In this document: positions 5,326 to 12,861 of the stretch, in pieces
Layout of the letters: each line of letters begins with the position of its first letter
Numbering within the stretch: the stretch's first letter is position 1
NCBI GenBank assembly: GCA_937877625.1
Contig: CALFJG010000063.1
Location: forward strand, 1-13,139
Reading direction: 5' to 3'
Source of the DNA: an uncultured Prevotellaceae bacterium
Lineage (GTDB): Bacteria > Bacteroidota > Bacteroidia > Bacteroidales > Bacteroidaceae
DNA length: 13,139 nucleotides
Notes under the pieces: generated by a model
Database searches by the model: none
Seen by the model: only the letters and a program-made list of their open reading frames with translations
What the model was told of the DNA's origin: nothing
Program-made: the position numbers and the translations under genes

Positions 5326-7818
5326 TTACTTCAGTATCGTGGCGAGTACAGCGGCAAGGCTAACGCCCATCGTACTCAGCGAGAGTATCTCAGTCAGGCT
5401 AAGTCCGCGTCGTGCGGCTTTTGAGGGCACCACTATCTCGCACCCAGGCTCTATATCCTTACTGCTACGCACGCGCGTCACCGTGCCGTTCATATTCACT
5501 GCAAACACACGGTGCTTACGTGCTCGCTGGCTGAAGCCGCCGCTTTGGTTGATATAGTAGCTCAACGGTGCTCCCTCGCGATAAGTGATACTGTTGGGAT
5601 AAATCACCTCGCCGTTTGTTGAAACGATGTTGGTGAACTGCGGTATAATGAGTCTATCTCCTCCGCGTAGCACCACGTCCCACTCACTACCTGGCTCGGC
5701 TAAGGCGCGGTCGAGATGTATACCCACGCTACGCATATCGCTGAGTTCCAGTTTGCGTAAGTCGATGCTGTCCGTCACTATTAGTTTCAACAGTGTGGTG
5801 CGCTTTTGCTGCTCGGCGTAAGTGAGTGTACGCTCCAAGCGTGCCCCGTGTGCATACGCCTCGGGGGTAAGTCCGCCGGCTATGTTGATAAGGTCGCTTA
5901 GGCGCATCTCTTTCTTGGTGAGAGTAAAAGTACCTTCATAGTTGATTTCTCCACGTACGGATACGTGTTCTTGCTCTATGTATCCGGGGCTTCGGCGCAC
6001 ATAAACCTCATCGAAAGGTTCAAGGATAAAGGCGGTGTCGGTATTCGTCAATAGGCCGTCATGCAGTTCAAAAGTAAACCAGCGCGACACTTGGTTGCCC
6101 GCCTCATTTACGGTGTGTTCGCGTATGCGTCGGGCAACGTCCACGCGCAACAAGCTGGCGGCATCTTTCAGCCCGCCGGCCTGAATGATAAAGTCCTCCA
6201 CAGTGCTATTCGCCACATAATCATAAGTACCCGGAGCCTGCACCTCACCAAAGATACTCATCGTGCGCTCCTCCTGGAGGTCGCGCGTGGAGGCGATAAA
6301 TACTACATCGCGATTTTGCAGGGGCACATCGGCGATGGTGTGTTCCATCAGCGCCGCCAGGTTGACGGAGATGGCTTCCACCGTGTTGTCGGCACGTCGG
6401 CGATGGACGAGTGCGCGCCCCATATAGGCATTCTCGGTTAACCCGCCGGCTCGTTCAATTATCTGTCGGAGCGTAGTGGTCTGCCCGCCTACTTGGAAGA
6501 GGCCCGGACGGCGCACCTCGCCTTTCACTTCTACGGCGTTGCTATAACGGTTGAGTGCGCTATCCACATATACGCTATCTCCGTCGAGAACGTGAAAAGC
6601 GGCGCGGTCGTTTGGCACGATGCTATATACGGACTTCTCACCGCCCTGGCTACGCACGAGGCTGATATTGTCGGCATACGCATTGCCGGACAGACCGCCG
6701 GCATAGGAAAGCAACGTGGCCACGCTCTCGCCGTTACGCATTTCGTAGAGCATCGGACGCTTCACGCTTCCGCTCACGGCAACTAAATTCTCGTAGGCTC
6801 CCACCTGTATCACGTCATCGCTATGCAGGCGCACATTGCCAGTAAGCGTGCCGTTAATAAGATAGTCGTAAACATCAACGGTGCTAATAACCTTTCCGCC
6901 GCGTACTACTCTGATATTACGCAGTGTTCCTATGTCGGTAATGCCGCCGGCCATATAAAGGGCGTTGAACACCGTGGCAAAAGCCGAGAGGGTGTAGGTA
7001 CCCGGAGTAACAACATCGCCCATCACGCTAACAGTGATGCTGCGTGTCTGCCCTACGGTGAGGCGTATCTGCGAGTTCTGATAGTGTCGGCCTATGGTGG
7101 CGCGCAGGCGTGCCGTGGCTTGGCTCACCGTCATACCGCTCACGCTTACGGGGCCATAGCCCGTGAGGTCTATCGCTCCCTCGGGCGACACCGTGGCTTC
7201 AAAGTTTTTTTGCGATGCGCCATAGATATCCACAAACACCTGGTCGCCGGGGCCAAGACGATAGTCGGCGGGGACGGCAATGTTCATTTCAGGCTCAAAG
7301 GTAAGGTTTTCTTGCCTAAAGATGTCGTGGCCGAAGATACGCGACTTAGGTTCTTCTTGGTATTGGTTATAGCGCGAATAGCGTTGATCTACGCTGTCGG
7401 GGATAAAATATCCGAGGGCATCATCGTAGTCGTTTTGCTCATCGGCTTGGTTACGGCGCGGACGGTTTTGGTTGGTTTGTTGGTTGTCGCCTCTACGTGT
7501 TCCGGCGGAACGTGTTTCACCATTCGACTGTCGCTGCCGGTTGCTGCTCTGCGTTTCATCGCGACGCCCGGTAGTGGCGTTGCGTTGCATACGCTCGTAT
7601 TTGTCGCGCACGCGGCGTATCTGCTCTACGGTGACACCGCGCTCCACGAGTTTTGTCATCAGCTCGCTACGCGACGTGCCGCGGGCTGTTTCGCTTACGA
7701 TATACTCCATCACTTGGTCATCGGTCATACCCGTTTGAGCATAGAGCGGCACGCTGGCGAAGAGCAACAGGGCTACAAGCAAGAGCGGTCGTACAACATT
7801 TTTCACGGCTATTGTCAT
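5326..7818 (-). CDS. Polysaccharide export protein with six SLBB domains (Wza-like)
   Basis: 830 residues from the ATG at 7818. An in-frame ATG at 7866 would add 16 residues (MYKPIGHRPQ...) before a clear signal peptide, so I choose 7818. The signal sequence (VVRPLLLVALLLFASVPLYAQ) ends in a signal-peptidase-I-like LYAQ. There is no lipobox cysteine, unlike classical Wza. Numbering from 7866: a helical region with TDDQVMEYIVSETARG and VERGVTVEQIRRV (47-90); an Arg/Gln/Asn-rich low-complexity linker (94-145); the export domain (YRLGPGDQVFVDIYG, 202-272); then six SLBB repeats, each opening with G-x-V-x-x-P-G-like text (near 283, 366, 450, 541, 640, 753). The C-terminus is hydrophobic (LSLSTMGVSLAAVLATILK). 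Expected to form the periplasmic/outer-membrane conduit for a capsule or exopolysaccharide, with the Wzz-like protein of the next gene. Confidence 0.9.
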   Translation of the reverse strand: MTIAVKNVVRPLLLVALLLFASVPLYAQTGMTDDQVMEYIVSETARGTSRSELMTKLVERGVTVEQIRRVRDKYERMQRNATTGRRDETQSSNRQRQSNGETRSAGTRRGDNQQTNQNRPRRNQADEQNDYDDALGYFIPDSVDQRYSRYNQYQEEPKSRIFGHDIFRQENLTFEPEMNIAVPADYRLGPGDQVFVDIYGASQKNFEATVSPEGAIDLTGYGPVSVSGMTVSQATARLRATIGRHYQNSQIRLTVGQTRSITVSVMGDVVTPGTYTLSAFATVFNALYMAGGITDIGTLRNIRVVRGGKVISTVDVYDYLINGTLTGNVRLHSDDVIQVGAYENLVAVSGSVKRPMLYEMRNGESVATLLSYAGGLSGNAYADNISLVRSQGGEKSVYSIVPNDRAAFHVLDGDSVYVDSALNRYSNAVEVKGEVRRPGLFQVGGQTTTLRQIIERAGGLTENAYMGRALVHRRRADNTVEAISVNLAALMEHTIADVPLQNRDVVFIASTRDLQEERTMSIFGEVQAPGTYDYVANSTVEDFIIQAGGLKDAASLLRVDVARRIREHTVNEAGNQVSRWFTFELHDGLLTNTDTAFILEPFDEVYVRRSPGYIEQEHVSVRGEINYEGTFTLTKKEMRLSDLINIAGGLTPEAYAHGARLERTLTYAEQQKRTTLLKLIVTDSIDLRKLELSDMRSVGIHLDRALAEPGSEWDVVLRGGDRLIIPQFTNIVSTNGEVIYPNSITYREGAPLSYYINQSGGFSQRARKHRVFAVNMNGTVTRVRSSKDIEPGCEIVVPSKAARRGLSLTEILSLSTMGVSLAAVLATILK

Positions 7819-7890
7819 AAGGGAGGGTTCTGTAGATTGCGGCCTATGGCCTATTGGTTTATACATACTTTAAACGAACACAGCGCGGCT

Positions 7891-8811
7891 TTATTGCATC
7901 GCCTCGCCGCTTTTACGTGCGAGCAACAGTAGTGTGGAAGTGTCGGAGGTATAGAGTGTCTCCGATGGCGGACGCTTGTCGGCAGCGGCGGCATCGTCCA
8001 TCCACGTACCGAGGAAGATGCCTCGTAGCGTTTCGCTGTATTGTTGTTGGAGGCGCAAGGCACAGTTGAGCACATTGTCGCGCATACGCACGAGGCTGCC
8101 GGGGTGGTGATAGGCACGGTCGCGCGGGTAGTCGAGATAGTCGATGAGTAGCGGCTTGTCGGGGAGTTCCAAAGCGCGCACGGCATTGTCAACGAGTTGC
8201 GGCATCTTACTAAAGACGTGTCCGATGGCTTCGCGCACACGGTCGAGCGAGGCCCATCGTTGCTCGCGAAAGCCGCAGTTGAGTGCCATATAGTCAATCT
8301 CGGGCAGGCGCGCCACGGTATTGAAGAGTTGGTCGTTGGCACTGTTCACGCTTAGTCCGTGGAGGGCGGCGGGTGTGGCCTGGCAGAATGTTTTTAGCAG
8401 CGAGAGGAAAGTGTCGGGGCGGACATAAACGGTACGCACCACGGTGTAGGCTGCTACGCGGTGGTTTGCGGCATTTACTAAGGCGGGCAGTGAGGCGATG
8501 AGCGTGTCGGTTAGCAGCGTGTCGGGCACTGCCACAAACACGTCAAACAGGCTTTTATCGGTAAACGACAACAGCGTGTCGAGGGCGGGCAGTGGTTGCT
8601 CGCCACACAATTCTATGCGGAGGCGGTTGATACCTAAATCATTGAAGTAAGTAAGGGCGGCCTGAAGTGAGTCCGCATTTCCTATTGGCGTAGCGGTATT
8701 GGTGGAAAGGCCGCAAAAAGACTCGTCCAACAGGCTACGCTGTGCGGAGAGCGGCGGCAGGGTGCAGAGGGAGATAAGGAGTATGAGAAGGACGTTTTTG
8801 GTAGTCATCAT
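7891..8811 (-). CDS. Exported GH5-like barrel protein lacking catalytic glutamates
   Basis: 306 residues from ATG 8811 (an ATG at 8808 is equivalent; 8856 is possible, giving a long n-region; the frame extends to 9021 into metH, which I reject). The signal peptide is TTKNVLLILLISLCTLPPLSAQ. The body has a (beta/alpha)8 rhythm and its C-terminal half matches, from memory, GH5 mannanase-type enzymes: EIDYMALNCG plus RW at the place of IDYLTFHIWP-NW; then KPLLIDYLDYPRDR at the place of KPxVIEEFGxPRD; then PGS...MRD and IFLGTW at the place of PGT...RDxYY and FWAW. In that alignment the nucleophile Glu becomes Y225, and the acid/base Asn-Glu pair becomes R126-T127. If correct, this is a pseudo-glycosidase, possibly a carbohydrate-binding or export accessory protein. 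It sits 55 bases after metH and 72 bases before the SLBB gene. Family assignment is inference from motif order; export is well supported. Confidence 0.6.
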   Translation of the reverse strand: MMTTKNVLLILLISLCTLPPLSAQRSLLDESFCGLSTNTATPIGNADSLQAALTYFNDLGINRLRIELCGEQPLPALDTLLSFTDKSLFDVFVAVPDTLLTDTLIASLPALVNAANHRVAAYTVVRTVYVRPDTFLSLLKTFCQATPAALHGLSVNSANDQLFNTVARLPEIDYMALNCGFREQRWASLDRVREAIGHVFSKMPQLVDNAVRALELPDKPLLIDYLDYPRDRAYHHPGSLVRMRDNVLNCALRLQQQYSETLRGIFLGTWMDDAAAADKRPPSETLYTSDTSTLLLLARKSGEAMQ

Positions 8812-8866
8812 TGAGACATTTTGCTTGTGAAATGTAGAGGTGATGTCTGTCTTCATCGTTATCGTC

Positions 8867-11599
8867 TTAGTCGAAGAGGCGCAGGCGGTTTTCGCGGGCT
8901 TCGGCAAGGGAGCGTAGGTTGTGGTTGCGCTGTGCCTCTTGCTCGCGCAGCCGAGCGTATTCGGCATTCGTCTCAGCCACGAAATCGGATCGTGTGGCGG
9001 GGTTGAGGAGTTTGGCGGCAACGAGTACCATTTGGCTCGCGTCTTTTGTCCAGAGCACTGGGCCGTCGTAGTGTGGGGCTATCTTCAGCGCGGTATGTAG
9101 TTTGCTTGTGGTGGCTCCGCCGACGCAAACGGGTACGCTTACGCCCGCCGCCTTCAGTGCTTTCACGGTATGTATCATTTCATCGAGGCTCGGCGTGATA
9201 AGTCCGCTGAGGCCGATGAGTTCGGCGCGTGTCTCTTTTGCCGCTGCGACGATGCGCTCGGACGGTGTCATCACGCCGAGGTCGGTGATGCTGTAGTTGT
9301 TGCACGCCAGCACTACGGAAACGATGTTCTTCCCTATGTCGTGCACATCGCCTTTGACGGTGGCAAGCAGCACACGCCCGGCACTTGTGGCTTCTTTCTT
9401 CTCGGCTTGGATATATGGCTCTAAGACGGCCACGGCGCGCTTCATTACACGCGCTGTTTTGATGACCTGTGGCAGAAACATCTTGCCGGCACCGAAGAGT
9501 TCGCCCACGCGGTTCATTCCTTCCATCAGCGGGCCTTCTATCACATTGATGGCGTGGGGATAACGCTGACGCAGGGTTTCTACAAGGGTTTCTATGTCGC
9601 GCTCGTCGCCGCGCCGGAGTTTCTCTGCCAGTTGCTCTTCGGGGGCGAGGTGTGCGGTCGCTGCGGGGGCGGCGGTGGACGTGTCGGCCTTGAGTTGCAT
9701 CGTGGCGGCAGCCAGTTCCATCAGTCGCTGCGGGGCATCGGGGCGGCGGCAGAGCAACGCATCGGCGATGACTTCCACGTGCGCCGGCGGCAGGTCGGCA
9801 TAGGTGAGTGCGGTGTTCGGATTGACGATGCCCATATCCATCCCGGCACGTATGGCGTGGTAGAGAAACACGGCGTGTATGGCTTCTCGGATATAGTTGT
9901 TGCCACGGAAGGCGAAACTAAGGTTGCTTACTCCGCCGCTGACGTGGACGAGGGGCAGGTTGTGGCGTATCCAGTCTGTGGCACGTATGAAGTCGAGCGC
10001 ATAGCGGTCGTGCTCGGCCATACCGGTGCAAACGGCGAGGATGTTTGGGTCGAAAATGATGTCCTGCGGCGCGAGGCCGACGCGGTGAACGAGTAGCTCG
10101 TAGGCTCGCCGGCAGATGGCTATGCGTCGCTCGTAGGTAGTGGCTTGCCCTTGTTCGTCGAAGGCCATCACCACTACCGCCGCACCGTAGGCTTTCACGT
10201 CGCGGGCGTGGCGGAGGAACGTTGCCTCGCCGTTTTTTAGCGATATGCTGTTGACGATACACTTGCCCTGAATACAGCCGAGGGCTGCGCGCACCACGTG
10301 CCAGTCGCTACTGTCTATCATAAACGGCACACGTGCCACATCGGGCTCTGCGGCTAAGAGATTGAGGAAGTGTGTCATCTCGTGGAGCGTGTCGAGCAGT
10401 CCGTCGTCCATATTGATGTCGAGCACCTGCGCGCCGGCTTCCACCTGTGTACGTGCTATGGCGATGGCTTCGGCGTATTGTTTTTCCTTGATAAGCCTTA
10501 AGAACTTGCGCGAGCCTGCCACGTTGAGTCGCTCGCCTATGTTCACAAAACGGCAGTCGGCGGTCTGCTCCCAGCGTTCGAGCCCTGCGAGGCGAAACGC
10601 AGTGGTCGGTGCGGCAGGGCGGCGCGGCACGGCACGGCGTACGAGTGGTGCGAGACGCGCTACGTGTTCGTCGGTGGTACCACAGCACCCGCCGACGATA
10701 TTTACCAACCCCTCGGCTAGAAACGTCTGTACCTCCTCGGCCATCTGCGCCGGCGTCTGGCTGTAGTGCCCCATCGCGTCGGGGAGGCCGGCGTTAGGGT
10801 GGCACGACACAAAGCACGGGGCTTCCTTTGCCATTTGGCGCAGGAAAGGCAAGAGGTCGTGAGCGCCAAAGGAGCAGTTGAGGCCTACACTTATCACGCT
10901 CGGGCGCAACAGCGTGGTCAGGAGCGCACCGAGGGTTTGGCCCGAGAGTATGCGCCCCGACTTGTCGGCAATCGTGGCGGAGAGCATCAGGGGCACCTCC
11001 CTACCCGTCTGCTCCATAGCCTCTTCGGCAGCGACAAGGGCGGCTTTGGCGTTGAGGGAGTCGAAGATGGTTTCTATCAGGAGTGCGTCAACGCCACCAC
11101 GAATTAGGGATGTTATCTGCTCCACGTACGCTGCGCGCAACTCGTTGAACGTCAGGGCTCGCCGCGCGGGGTCTTCCACGTCGGGGCTCATAGAAAGTGT
11201 GCGGTTGGTAGGGCCTATGCTGCCTGCCACAAAGCGGGGGCGGCCATCGTGGGCGGTAAACGCGTTGGCAACACGGCGCGCTATGGTGGCACCGGCTACG
11301 TTTATCTCTTCTACAAGGCTCTCGCAGCCATAGTCCGACTGGGAGATACGCTGGGCAGAGAACGTATTGGTTTCGATAATGTCGGCACCGGCGAGGAGGT
11401 ATTTGCGATGCACGTCCGCCACTACGTCGGGGCGTGAGAGGCAGAGGAGGTCGTTGTTGCCACGTTGTGGACGCGCCAGATGCTGAAAACGCTCACCACG
11501 GAAGTCGGCCTCGGTGAGTGCATAACGCTGAAGCATCGTGCCGGTGGCTCCGTCAAGGAGGAGCACGCGCTCGCGGAGTATTTGTGGGAGGGTGTTCAA
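8867..11599 (-). CDS. metH: Cobalamin-dependent methionine synthase, no reactivation domain
   Basis: 910 residues. It transfers the methyl group of 5-methyltetrahydrofolate to homocysteine via methylcobalamin. The homocysteine domain (1-325) has LLDGATGTMLQ and the zinc ligands C242 (GLNC) and C305/C306 (GGCCG). The pterin domain (350-620) has FVNIGERLNVAGS, DINMDDG and MIDSSDW. The cobalamin cap helices (650-735) are followed by the B12 domain, with DVHDIGKN (cobalt-ligand H753), LSGL (797-800) and GGATTS (827-832). The protein stops at the linker (EYARLREQ...ARENRLRLFD), exactly where the about 330-residue AdoMet reactivation domain of the 1,227-residue E. coli enzyme would begin. The only usable start before residue 22 is TTG at 11599, because an in-frame TAA lies 15 bases upstream of it. 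The 100-base upstream gap is too short for a cobalamin riboswitch and shows no B12 box. Confidence 0.95.
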   Translation of the reverse strand: MNTLPQILRERVLLLDGATGTMLQRYALTEADFRGERFQHLARPQRGNNDLLCLSRPDVVADVHRKYLLAGADIIETNTFSAQRISQSDYGCESLVEEINVAGATIARRVANAFTAHDGRPRFVAGSIGPTNRTLSMSPDVEDPARRALTFNELRAAYVEQITSLIRGGVDALLIETIFDSLNAKAALVAAEEAMEQTGREVPLMLSATIADKSGRILSGQTLGALLTTLLRPSVISVGLNCSFGAHDLLPFLRQMAKEAPCFVSCHPNAGLPDAMGHYSQTPAQMAEEVQTFLAEGLVNIVGGCCGTTDEHVARLAPLVRRAVPRRPAAPTTAFRLAGLERWEQTADCRFVNIGERLNVAGSRKFLRLIKEKQYAEAIAIARTQVEAGAQVLDINMDDGLLDTLHEMTHFLNLLAAEPDVARVPFMIDSSDWHVVRAALGCIQGKCIVNSISLKNGEATFLRHARDVKAYGAAVVVMAFDEQGQATTYERRIAICRRAYELLVHRVGLAPQDIIFDPNILAVCTGMAEHDRYALDFIRATDWIRHNLPLVHVSGGVSNLSFAFRGNNYIREAIHAVFLYHAIRAGMDMGIVNPNTALTYADLPPAHVEVIADALLCRRPDAPQRLMELAAATMQLKADTSTAAPAATAHLAPEEQLAEKLRRGDERDIETLVETLRQRYPHAINVIEGPLMEGMNRVGELFGAGKMFLPQVIKTARVMKRAVAVLEPYIQAEKKEATSAGRVLLATVKGDVHDIGKNIVSVVLACNNYSITDLGVMTPSERIVAAAKETRAELIGLSGLITPSLDEMIHTVKALKAAGVSVPVCVGGATTSKLHTALKIAPHYDGPVLWTKDASQMVLVAAKLLNPATRSDFVAETNAEYARLREQEAQRNHNLRSLAEARENRLRLFD

Positions 11600-11699
11600 C
11601 GTGGTGGTGGGGAGTTAGGATTTATTGTGCTCTGGCGGCGGGGTGTTACACAAGCAAGTTATGCGCTACAGAGATCGGTATTTTACAACATCACAAGTC

Positions 11700-12167
11700 C
11701 TAATAGGCTTTATGGAAGGCTCGCCCCATCTCGCGCTTGGCCTCGCGCTCTTTGATGCCTTGTCGCTTGTCGTAGGCGTGTTTACCCCGACAGAGGGCTA
11801 TATCAAGTTTTGCCAGACCATTGTCGTTGATGTAGAGCAACAGAGGGACGATGGTGATGCCGGGCGACTTGCTCTCGTTCGACAATTCGCGTATCTCGCG
11901 CCGGTTAAGCAGCAGTTTGCGCTCACGCAGGGGGGTATGGTTGCGAAAAGAGCCGAAAGCGTACTCGGCAATGTACATGTTCTTCACCCACACCTCGCCA
12001 TTTTGCACCAGACAGTAGGTGTCGGCCAAGCCGGCCTTGCCGGCGCGGATGCTCTTTATCTCTGTGCCGTAGAGTACGAGGCCAGCCGTAAAGGTCTTGA
12101 GAACGTGATAGTCGAACTGCGCACGGCGGTTTTTTATCTGCACGCTATGTGATTTCTGTTTGCTCAT
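11700..12167 (-). CDS. smpB: SsrA-binding protein SmpB
   Basis: 155 residues, normal length. It binds tmRNA (SsrA) and delivers it to stalled ribosomes for trans-translation. Visible signatures: NRRAQFDYHVLKTFTAGLVL then GTEIKSIRAGKA (34-45), the tmRNA-binding surface; the strand motif VKNMYIAEY (61-69); RERKLLLNRREI (81-92); and the C-terminal tail GKHAYDKRQGIKEREAKREM (128-147), which enters the mRNA channel. The ATG at 12167 overlaps the upstream gene's TGA (ATGA), so the two are probably translationally coupled. The tmRNA gene itself is not in the window. Confidence 0.96.
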   Translation of the reverse strand: MSKQKSHSVQIKNRRAQFDYHVLKTFTAGLVLYGTEIKSIRAGKAGLADTYCLVQNGEVWVKNMYIAEYAFGSFRNHTPLRERKLLLNRREIRELSNESKSPGITIVPLLLYINDNGLAKLDIALCRGKHAYDKRQGIKEREAKREMGRAFHKAY

Positions 12168-12727
12168 TCGAGGGTGACAAAGTCGGAAAGATGGTCTTTG
12201 ATATAGGTGGCGAGTTGGTGGACATAGGTGTCTCCCTGGTCGATAAACGTATCGTCGAGTTCGTCAAAGGCAGGGTGTGTTTCGTAGAGTGCCATAAACG
12301 TGTCGTCGTCCATCTCGGCGGTGAGTTCGTCGGCATACCGGGCATAGAGGCGGGAGGCATCATAAACCAGCTGCGCGAGTTCTCGCAGCCCCCACATCTT
12401 CATCACTTTGGCAAAGGGGTTGTGAAAAAAGAAAGGCCCCCAGCCGTTGTGGATGAGCTGAATGAAGCCGCCCTCGTCCACCTCACGCTTCAGCACGTCA
12501 AACGCCAGGAGCGTGAGTTGCGACGTAGAGAGTTGCTGGAGCGTCTGGGCGGTGATTTCGCCGCCCGCCGCCTCGCTGACGGCGTGAATGACGGTGTCGG
12601 TGTAGCCCTGCTCGCCACGTTCAAGGGTGGCTTGCTCGAGCAGAGCCGAAGATAGTGGGATATTCATCGCGTTGCTGATGTATTCAGCGGGCAAAGATAC
12701 GATTTTATCTATAAGCCGCAAAATCAT
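12164..12727 (-). CDS. DUF4375/DMP19-like protein
   Basis: 187 residues from ATG 12727; an alternative ATG at 12667 (MNIPLSSALL) would give 167 residues and cannot be excluded. The central block LLAFDVLKREVDEGGFIQLIHNGWG (residues 73-97) fits the E-V-x-N/E-G-G-F-x-Q-x-x-x-N-x-x-G core of the DUF4375 (DMP19) family. The C-terminal HPAFDELDDTF (151-161) is also typical. The protein is all-alpha, acidic and without a signal peptide, so probably cytoplasmic. The family has no established biochemical function, though eukaryotic and bacterial members have been discussed as DNA-mimic proteins. It is the first gene of a run with smpB (4-base ATGA overlap) and probably metH, with a candidate promoter just upstream. 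Confidence 0.75.
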   Translation of the reverse strand: MILRLIDKIVSLPAEYISNAMNIPLSSALLEQATLERGEQGYTDTVIHAVSEAAGGEITAQTLQQLSTSQLTLLAFDVLKREVDEGGFIQLIHNGWGPFFFHNPFAKVMKMWGLRELAQLVYDASRLYARYADELTAEMDDDTFMALYETHPAFDELDDTFIDQGDTYVHQLATYIKDHLSDFVTLE

Positions 12728-12753
12728 TCACACACATAGCGAAGAATTGAAGC

Positions 12754-12785
12754 CGCACGTAGGGAACGCAAAGCCATGCAACAAA
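12754..12785 (-). promoter_or_regulatory. Candidate Bacteroidetes-type promoter
   Basis: On the minus strand a -33-like TTTG (12785-12782) is followed, after a 20-base spacer, by TACGTGCG (12761-12754). This matches four of the six fixed positions of the Bacteroidetes -7 box TAnnTTTG. The spacing fits the known 19-21 bases. A start site near 12747 would leave a leader of about 20 bases before the ATG at 12727. The match at the -7 box is imperfect, so this is a candidate only. Confidence 0.33.
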
Positions 12786-12861
12786 GAATAAGGTCTGAGA
12801 AAGAAAAAAACAACGAGGGTAGAGCAAAATGGACAGAGCCTCGTCGCCTATCTTCGCGAAG

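Noticed and set aside
6823..7932. A 369-codon open frame on the plus strand opposite the SLBB gene
   Set aside because: It is fully antisense to a gene with six recognisable SLBB domains, is rich in His/Ala as expected from antisense of Thr/Val/Arg-rich coding, and has no recognisable domain.
8812..9021. N-terminal extension of the exported GH5-like protein into metH
   Set aside because: It would overlap metH by 155 bases, and a clean signal peptide begins at 8811.
11600..11699. Cobalamin riboswitch before metH
   Set aside because: Only 100 bases separate smpB and metH, with no B12-box-like sequence and no room for the roughly 200-base aptamer.
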